A stretch of DNA of 64,000 nucleotides from Gliomastix tumulicola (lineage: Eukaryota; Ascomycota; Sordariomycetes; Hypocreales; Bionectriaceae), in NCBI GenBank assembly GCA_001599755.1, contig BCHX01000002.1, positions 1,860,001 to 1,924,000 of the forward strand, written 5' to 3'. A program made the position numbers and the translations under genes. Every line of letters begins with the position of its first letter. The stretch's first letter is position 1. The notes under the pieces were generated by a model. That model saw nothing but the letters and a program-made list of their open reading frames with translations, had not been told where the DNA came from and searched no databases. This document shows, in pieces, positions 57,539-64,000 of the stretch.

Positions 57539-59601
57539 ATGGACTCGGACGCCAGCCAGCCGGGCACACCGGTCGGCGGACCGCTGCAGGCCCTGACGCA
57601 CGACCGCGTCAACCAGAGGGACTCGATGAGCTCGGTCCACGACAAGATCAGCCAGTTCAACAGCCTGAGCATCGCGGCGCAGTCGCGGCAGCTCGAGCGC
57701 AAGACGGCCGACGCCGCCCTCAAGCGCGCCATGCTCGGCCGCGAGGAGGCCGAGGCCGACATGAAGAAGTACAAGGACGAGCTCAAGGTCATGCGCAAGG
57801 CGGTCGACGAGGGCAAGGAGCGCGAGAGGCGGGTCGGGGAGCGGCTGGAGACAATCATGGTGGGTTTGGCGCAGAAATCCAGAGCCAGTCTTAGGGAGGG
57901 TGGGGGCTTGCTAACGGGAACCAACAGGAAAGCTACGGCCGCGCAAAGGAGACACACGCACACACGCAAGCCCTATGGGAGAAGGAGATCCGACGAGCGC
58001 GAAAGGAAAACTTCAAGACGCAGTCGACCATCGTCAAGCTACAGGAGGAGCTCAAGTCATCGAGAAGCGCCGCCAAGTCCCTCGAGGAGAACCTCGAACG
58101 GGAGAAGGAGCGCGTGCGGACGCGCGAGCAGGAGGCCTTCACGGCGAGATACCAGATCGTCGGGGTCCAGGAGCAGCTCGAGCAGGCTCTCGCACAGATC
58201 AAGGTTGTTGAGCAGGAGCGCGACGCATTCAAGACCGCCGCCAAGAACGAAGAGGTTGCGCGCATCGCCGCCGAGGGCCGAATTCCGCTGCCGCCGAGCC
58301 ATGACCCAAACGACGAGTTTGCGTCACCGCCGAAGAAGGGAATGAAGAAGAGGAAGGTCAGCAGGGAGGAGCCGCGCTACTCGCTGTCGACGATGGAGAT
58401 CGAGTCATCGGCTGCGTCCGAGATGGAGATTGAGGAGCTCACTCTCCAGGTCCAGTGGGAGCGTCAGAGAGCCGAGCGGGCTGAGGATATGGTCGACTTC
58501 CTGAAGGCCGAGTGTGAGATGCACTGTTGCGCTTGCTCAAAGTCCAAAGATCGGAGGAGTCCCAGGTCCCATCAGCCTCAGATGGAGACCGTCCAGGAGG
58601 AATCCATTGCGACAACACCCACGATCGTCGCAAAAGAAGCGATCGAAGTCGAGGTCGAGGTCGAGGTCGAGGAGCCACTGGTCGAAGAAGCCAACGAGGC
58701 GGACGAGTCAGAGCCAGACGTTCCTGAGTCTCTGCCCGCTCCTGAGCTAGAACCCGAGTCCGCTTCGTCCATTCAGCCTCCCTTTGAGCTGGCGCCCCCA
58801 AAGTCCAAGAAGGGTCCCCGACGCAGCACAGTCTTCTACCCCAAGGAGGGCATCTTCCGCACTGTTTCCGAGATGGAGGCCGCAGCAATGCAAGCCGAGG
58901 GGGAAGCCGATGTCATCATCCAGCCCGCCGCCCAGACCGACTCCGAGTCTGAGCCACCAACGCCTACAGAGGCGGAAGCTTCCGTGATGACGGCCCGAAT
59001 GTACGCAAGAACTCCCTCCGCCGAGCCCCCAGCCTTCGCTCTGCTGGCGCAGGAACGGACCTCGCTCCTCTCGCTCCTCAACGCACCGCACAACGATGCT
59101 CACGCTGCTCCTATCCCAAGTATACCGACGGTCCCCGATGAGGAAGAGCCTCAGCCTCAGGAGTACGAGCCCGAAGCAGACTACGTTGAGAAGCACAGCG
59201 TGCGCATGGTGGAAAGCATGCAGACACTCGAGACGGAGCCTCGCGAATCCCTCGAGCCCCGGCCTCACACCTCGGCGACGCTCTACTCCGTAACGACGAC
59301 AACCACGAGCGTGCCGGTCCACGACGAGCACCGCTCATCTTCGTCGTCATTCGGGGAGAAGCTCCGCACGCCGTCGAGTGCCAGCAACGCCAGCTTCGAC
59401 CTCAACAACCCCGCCCTTACCCCTACCATGACGCGCGAACAAGCCTTGGCCAAGATCCGCGAGAGGAGAGGCAGGGCCAAGAGCGCCGCTCAGGGCGCTG
59501 CCACACCTCACAAGAAGATGATCCAGGGCAAGGAGAGGCGGGACATGAGCGCGCCGACGAGCAAAGCCACTTCCTCCACCGCCTCCAGCCGATCAAGATA
59601 A
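57539..59601 (+). CDS. coiled-coil protein, possible spindle-pole-body component
   Basis: Exons 57539-57859 and 57928-59601 join to 664 residues; the intron is 68 nt with a GTGGGT donor. The N-terminal 250 residues are predicted coiled coil (heptad-like, rich in Lys/Glu/Arg, for example ESYGRAKETHAHTQALWEKE). Residues about 290-340 hold an AERAEDMVDFLKAECEMHCC segment with a C-C-x-C cluster. The C-terminal half is acidic, Ser/Pro-rich and disordered, with an EVEVEVEV repeat at about 373-380. Fungal Cut12/SnaD-type spindle-pole proteins have a similar layout and this segment looks reminiscent of them, but I am not certain. It could equally be another scaffold protein. Confidence 0.6.
58648..58672. 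repeat. GAGGTC hexanucleotide repeat
   Basis: About four tandem copies of GAGGTC (first unit GAAGTC) within the coiled-coil gene encode an alternating Glu-Val run. Confidence 0.85.
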
Positions 59602-60681
59602 TCAAAGCCATCCTGATCACCCACACAGACACATTGGAGACATTCTCCCCTCCCTCCCTCCCTCCTTTAACGATTTGTCGAGCGCCGATGAAGAAAAGAG
59701 AGTTCTACGGGGACTCTCATGTTGGAATAATATGATATGGAGTCTTGTTCTTTTCTGACCATGCATGGCATCTTACGACTTCATTATGGCCTGATCCGGT
59801 TGATTTTTCTGTTTTCCCAGCCCGGCGAGGCGAAGGAGGCGTTTTGACTTTTTTTCTTCTTTTCTTGTCTTGTATGATTCTTCTGGTCTCCTCTCGCCTT
59901 TTTTTCTCTGCTAGCTATCATTGCGTTTGCTTTTGTTAAACAAAGATGAACAATGATTCTGTCTTAATCTTAGTCAGTTCATGCACGTTCTTGAGTCTTA
60001 GTGTGCTTTGCAAATCAACCCATGACATATAGCATGCGACTAGGGGTTATATCATTTCGCTTGCTTTTTTAAAATCCTACGCTACCGTGCTTATTCGCAT
60101 TGGGGCAAGTCGTGACGATTACGGAAGCGTGTTTCTAAGCAGAGCGGGCGCTGAGATGAGCCAATCGACGGAGTCACTATTATAGAGCCTCCCTGAGGAT
60201 ATAAATTCGAGTCCTCCCCTCAAAAAGGAAAAAAGGAAAAAAGAAAAAAAGGCTACAGATCCCATGATATTCGTGATCAAGTGAAAGTCCCCAAAATTTG
60301 TCTGACGAGGTATCCCGCAACAGAAAGAAGAAGAAAACGAAGAAAAAGAAAAGACCGTCGTCGGTTGGTCAATACTGGTGAGTGAACGCCGCTTCCCACC
60401 TCCCTGCCCTATGATATCCCAATTTCCTGAAACAAAAACTTCCCCGGCCATGCTTCTAGATCTTGTACATTTGTTATATGTACACCTCGCCCGGGCGGGA
60501 TAAACGTATCCAAAGCAAAAGAGAAAAGAAAAAGCAAGAAATGGCTCAAACAGATTGTGAGCCGTGGTATGAATGAAGTTATCCCTTCGCTGCCACCCCC
60601 CTTTTTTTCACCAATCTCCGTGATTTGCGTCCTTCACCCTTTTTTGTTAAGTGACAGTCATGCGAAGAAGCAGGCTCAGAC
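59602..60681. other. convergent 3' intergenic region
   Basis: Lies between the stops of the coiled-coil and BTB genes. A CCCT repeat (59648-59665) and T- and A-rich runs (59840-60250) are present. No gene is visible. Confidence 0.6.
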
Positions 60682-62543
60682 TCAGGAGCTGAGGAATCCC
60701 CGGGTCATATTCCGCCCGTACTCCGAGGCCGAGGCGTCGAGCTTGACGGCGACGAACGAGCACTCGAGCGACGACTTGCCGCCCGTGACGGGCTGCAGAC
60801 GGAGACGCCACTGGCCCGTCTTGACGATCCACTCGCGTGATGGTCCGTCCATCGTCCGCCGTCGCTTGCGCGGGTTCTGCGCGCCGCTGGGGATGGCTGT
60901 GTGGTCGGATCCGAAGTTGGGGATCGGCGCTGCCCCGCTCCGGTCGGTCGGGCTGAACTCCTCGCCGTCGAGGATGATGGCGGACTCCGGAGCCAGCACG
61001 ACGCGGACCAGATCCTCGCTGAGTGGCGTGTTCCCGGGGCTTGCGGGCGTCGCGTTGGCCCCGCCGGTCGCCATGAGGACGCCGAGCGGCTGGCCGGTCG
61101 AGGGGAGACCTAACTTGGTGGCGATGACCTCGAACAGCCGGGTGATGCGGGCCTTGGTGTCCCTGAAGAACTCGGCGCGGACGGTCCCGTCATCGAAGAA
61201 GTGCAGCTTCGTCGACTCACCTCCAACCTCAAGCACCAGCTCCGCAGGCTTCTCGTCTACAAAGGGCCGAGCGTAGGTGACCCAGCCGCCAGACGCCGGG
61301 TCGGCGCCGATATCATCCCTAGGCTTAGACGCCCCAACGCCGCTCTTCTGCACATTCTCCAACCGCAGCACGATCTCGTCCCTCTGCCGCGCCTGGTTGA
61401 ACGACTTGTGATGGTGCACTAATCTCTGCTCGAGCCCCTTGAAGTGGAAGTACCGCGCGTCGCGCAGCAGCTGCGTCCTGTGGTTCTCGTCGCGGATCGT
61501 CAGCGGGTAGCCCCTCAGCATCTGCAGCAGCTCGGCGAAGGTGTCGGCGCTGCGGTTCGGGACGGACGGCGGCATGATGGACGGCGGGCGGATGAGGCCC
61601 TCGCGGTCCAGACCCGGGAAGAGGTCGTCCGGGCCGGAGAAGAAGGCGGCGAAGCCGAGGGAGAAGTAGTTGGGCGAGTTGCCCGGGTCGGAGAAGATGT
61701 TGCGCGGGATCTGGAACTCGCGGTGGCCGATCGAGATGAAGATGCTCTCGTCGTAGAGTCGCGATATCAGTCTCGGTACTGGAGGCCCGGTCAGCAAAAA
61801 GGGTTCTCCTCCCACGATCTTTGTTCCTCTCCCCCTTCCGTTCACCTGAGACGTGTAGGACTTGGACATACAGCTATAGAATTGTGCGTCGGCAAAGAGT
61901 CGCACAAAGTGCGTCCCGTCGCGGGGTGATACATGGTAGCCTTGCAGGTGTAGCGCGATATCGCGAAAGGTCAACGGGTCGCGGTCGATGTACAGGGTCT
62001 TGATCGCTCCATTGACGTCGGCGCCATTCTCCTCCGCATTCGAGATCTGGAGGAGGAAGTACTGCGAGAAATATGAGGGCGCTGACGCGATGTTAGCGAG
62101 GCTTCCTCCCTAGGGAACAGGACAGGCAGTTGGCGATGGGAAAGCCGGCAGCACCCAGCATCCGCCTGGGTCGCAAGGAGCCGCAGGCGATATAGCATGC
62201 GCCGGGTAGAGCCGGAAACAGGCGAGACAAGACAAGGGAGATGACACGAACCATCTGAGGAGAGGGAGGCTCCAGAGAGCTTGAACAGCTCGCCTCCAAT
62301 CTGGATAGGGAAGACGCGCTCGTGCGGCAGGACGGGGGGGATCTCGGGCTGCAGGGTGTTGTTGCTGTTGTTGCTGTTGTTGTTGTTATGGCTGCTGGTG
62401 GCACGATCGACCGGGCGAGGAGCCGAGGCGATAGCGGAGGAGCTCGAGATGGACGAGATGAAGGCGCCAGCATCCGTGTTGGGGCCAGCAGAGCCGCCCC
62501 TGGAGCTCCCCGAAACCATGTCAGGTCGCTTAGTCCAATTCAT
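60682..62543 (-). CDS. BTB/POZ-domain protein
   Basis: Exons 62543-62252, 62081-61872 and 61778-60682 join to 532 residues. The N-terminus has an Asn-rich run (HNNNNSNNSNN). It is followed by a BTB fold split across the exons: IQIGGELFKLSG, APSYFSQYFLLQ, LYIDRDPLTFRDIALHLQGY, and a second copy-like segment ISIGHREFQIPRNIF with SPNYFSLGF. This is the domain layout of the yeast YLR108C/YDR132C family, of unknown function; BTB proteins usually act as dimers or Cul3 adaptors. The second intron (61779-61871, 93 nt) is a multiple of three with no stop, so retention stays in frame; I removed it because FYSLPRLI then reads continuously. The C-terminal part has a GQWRLRLQP beta-rich block. Confidence 0.83.
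62345..62395. repeat. GTT/GCT trinucleotide-rich tract
   Basis: A tract of GTT units with interspersed GCT lies within exon 1 of the BTB gene and encodes an Asn/Ser run on the minus strand. It is a likely length-polymorphic site. Confidence 0.8.
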
Positions 62544-63364
62544 GGACGTCTTTCGGGGCCGCGGCTCGTCCAGACGCGCAGACTCCCAGGCTCAGTCAGA
62601 GATGAGAGAGCAGAGAGGGAAAGAGGGGATAGACGGATCGGAGGAGAAGGACGACGCAGCCTAAGGGAGAGTGATCAGAGGACCGCGAGGGTGCTGCCCC
62701 ATGGTATGCAGCTTTGGCCATCGGATTCTACGGATTAGCGATGTTTGCAGGATTCAGGATGGTAGGGTCGGTACGCAAAAGGTACCTATTGACGTTATCG
62801 CAAGGCCCGCGATGTGCCGCGACAAAGCCACCCTGTGCCACCGTACCTTGCTAGTCACTCTGTTAGTCTCCCCCAAACCTCTTGGCCGGCGATTAGCAGC
62901 GCAACCCACGCGCCTTAGTCAGCATTTCTCACAGCGATCTCCATCTTGACACCCTTGCCCCACACTGTTCGGTACAGCCGGCGGGGGCTAAAATAAAGCC
63001 TTGAGAATCCCTGAAGCTGTGATCACTGATCACCAAATAGCTTAGGTTCTCTCTCACCAATGGCTTCGCGACGGGTCATCTCTGGATATCAAACAGCACC
63101 GTGTTCATTCTGGCTCATTTCTGTCTGGCTTATTAGCTGTGGTGACAGCCTCATAATGGATTGCATATTCCTCATGCAATCAGAAACACATAAACGCCAC
63201 CGTAGATTCGGTCCTAGTTCCCGTGAGGCACTCACTCACGCCCGTGTCTCAGCCTCGTTCGAACATGCCAGACGCTTCGGATCAGCCTTCCCTTTCACAG
63301 CCGAATGCCGCGCATCATTTCGAAACATTCCGGCTCTTCTCGATAAGCATGCATCGTCACCGGC
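62544..63364. other. intergenic, BTB promoter and RFC3 3' end
   Basis: Contains the promoter of the BTB gene and the 3' region of RFC3. Short plus-strand frames at 63060-63426 overlap and have no motif. I call no gene. Confidence 0.5.
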
Positions 63365-64000
63365 TCATTTCCCCATCAGCTCCACGCCTCCTCGGACAAC
63401 TCCCACCACGGCTCCCGTCTGAATAGCCTCGCTCCCGCCGCCCGCCACACGGTGCTCGATCTCCGCCAGCCCGTCCAGCCACGTGATCATGATCTCCGGC
63501 TTCACCTCCAGCTTGGCCAGCTCCTCCGAGAGCGCCGTGATGATGTCCGCCAGCGCCAAGCCCCGCGCCACCTTGATCGAGTTGATGGTGTTGAGACAAC
63601 TCGTCACGTCAGACGTCTTGAGCAGCGTTGACACAATCTCCTTGATGGCGTCCGGCGGCGGTGCCGCTATGCAGTTGTAGACTGTCTCCGTCGTGATCAT
63701 GTCCCGCTTAATCTCGCTGTCCGGGATCTTGGGCGCGTCTTTCGGTCTTAGCGGTGTACCTGGAGAGGATGGTAGGTCAGTTCCTGGCCGGTGTGCATTA
63801 CACGACATCCCGCCCCGCGTAGCACTCACTCGAAGCGTGGCAGGCCTGCAGCACGTTCAGCGCCCGCCGCATGTCCCCCTTGCTCAGGCCGACGAGCGCA
63901 TCGACGGCCTCCGCGCCGATCCGCACCGACTCCTCCTCGACCACCTTCTCCACCAGCACGCGGATGTCACCCTCCTTGAGCGGGCTGAACCGGAAGCGCG
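63365..64000 (-). CDS. RFC3: replication factor C subunit 3, partial
   Basis: Only the 3' part is in the window: exon 64000-63830 (cut by the window edge) and exon 63759-63365, with a 70-nt intron. The visible protein includes RFRFSPLKEGDIRVLVEK, SKGDMRRALNVLQACHAS, then the C-terminal collar domain with ETVYNCIAAPPPDAI, VARGLALADI and EIEHRVAGGGSEAIQ. These match yeast Rfc3/human RFC5, a clamp-loader subunit that helps load PCNA onto primed DNA. The N-terminal ATPase motifs lie beyond position 64000 and cannot be checked. The first exon segment begins with a partial codon. Confidence 0.93.

Noticed and set aside
60180..60225. Sequence resembling a tRNA T-loop (TTCGAGTCC)
   Set aside because: The flanking bases cannot form the T stem or acceptor stem, and no A-box-like element lies upstream, so it is not a tRNA gene.
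1..64000. A secondary-metabolite, defence or other functional gene cluster
   Set aside because: The genes are mainly dispersed housekeeping functions with no backbone synthase, tailoring enzymes or shared pathway.
1..64000. Transposons or repeat-induced point-mutated DNA
   Set aside because: No transposase or reverse transcriptase fragment, terminal repeats or AT-rich TA-biased blocks are visible; the sequence is uniformly moderate in GC.

Overview
This 64-kb window looks like nuclear DNA of a filamentous ascomycete (Pezizomycotina, most likely a Sordariomycete). The genes carry short introns, mostly 50-120 nt, with GTAAGT, GTATGT or GTACGT donors, CTAAC or CTGAC branch sites and CAG or TAG acceptors. 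Coding regions favour G or C at third positions. The gene set is fungal: a Chs7-family chaperone, Nce101, Dbp9, a GPI-anchored cupredoxin and Dck1. The class assignment is inference. I support 28 protein genes, 27 complete and one cut by the right edge, and rebuilt their exons by hand from splice signals and conserved protein sequence. I found no transposon, CRISPR array, tRNA or rRNA gene.

Layout. 2.8-7.5 kb: triose-phosphate-type transporter, ribosomal eL27, NCE101 and a TTC36-like TPR protein. 8.4-13.6 kb: 4-hydroxyphenylpyruvate dioxygenase, TFIIH subunit Ssl1 and a Chs7-like membrane protein. 13.6-15.7 kb is gene-free. 15.7-17.7 kb: helicase Dbp9. 17.7-20.6 kb is mostly gene-free and leads into an MFS sugar transporter (20.6-22.6 kb). 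23.2-30.4 kb is compact: a small LYR-motif protein, frataxin, AP-3 sigma, an unrecognised mitochondrial membrane protein and cytosolic leucyl-tRNA synthetase. 30.4-32.9 kb is gene-free and rich in simple repeats. 32.9-37.0 kb: a small GPI-type protein, Dph3 and a peroxisomal ABC half transporter. 37.7-43.9 kb: a 2048-residue DOCK-family exchange factor. 45.4-52.8 kb: GNAT acetyltransferase, divergent ribosomal genes uS7 and eS25, ADP/ATP carrier and CENP-X. 54.8-64.0 kb: GPI cupredoxin, MAPR/Dap1-like protein, a coiled-coil protein, a BTB protein and the 3' part of RFC3.

The genes are mainly housekeeping and do not form a metabolic or defence cluster. Several are divergent pairs with 350-550 bp between start codons: eL27/NCE101, frataxin/AP-3 sigma, the 143-aa mitochondrial protein/LeuRS, uS7/eS25 and MAPR/coiled-coil protein. 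The points most worth following are the long ATG-less open frame fused to the sugar-transporter N-terminus, a uORF whose stop overlaps the LYR-gene start, two frame-preserving stop-free introns (DPH3 and the BTB gene), a perfect 13-bp inverted repeat near 32.27 kb, and several small proteins without a recognised function.
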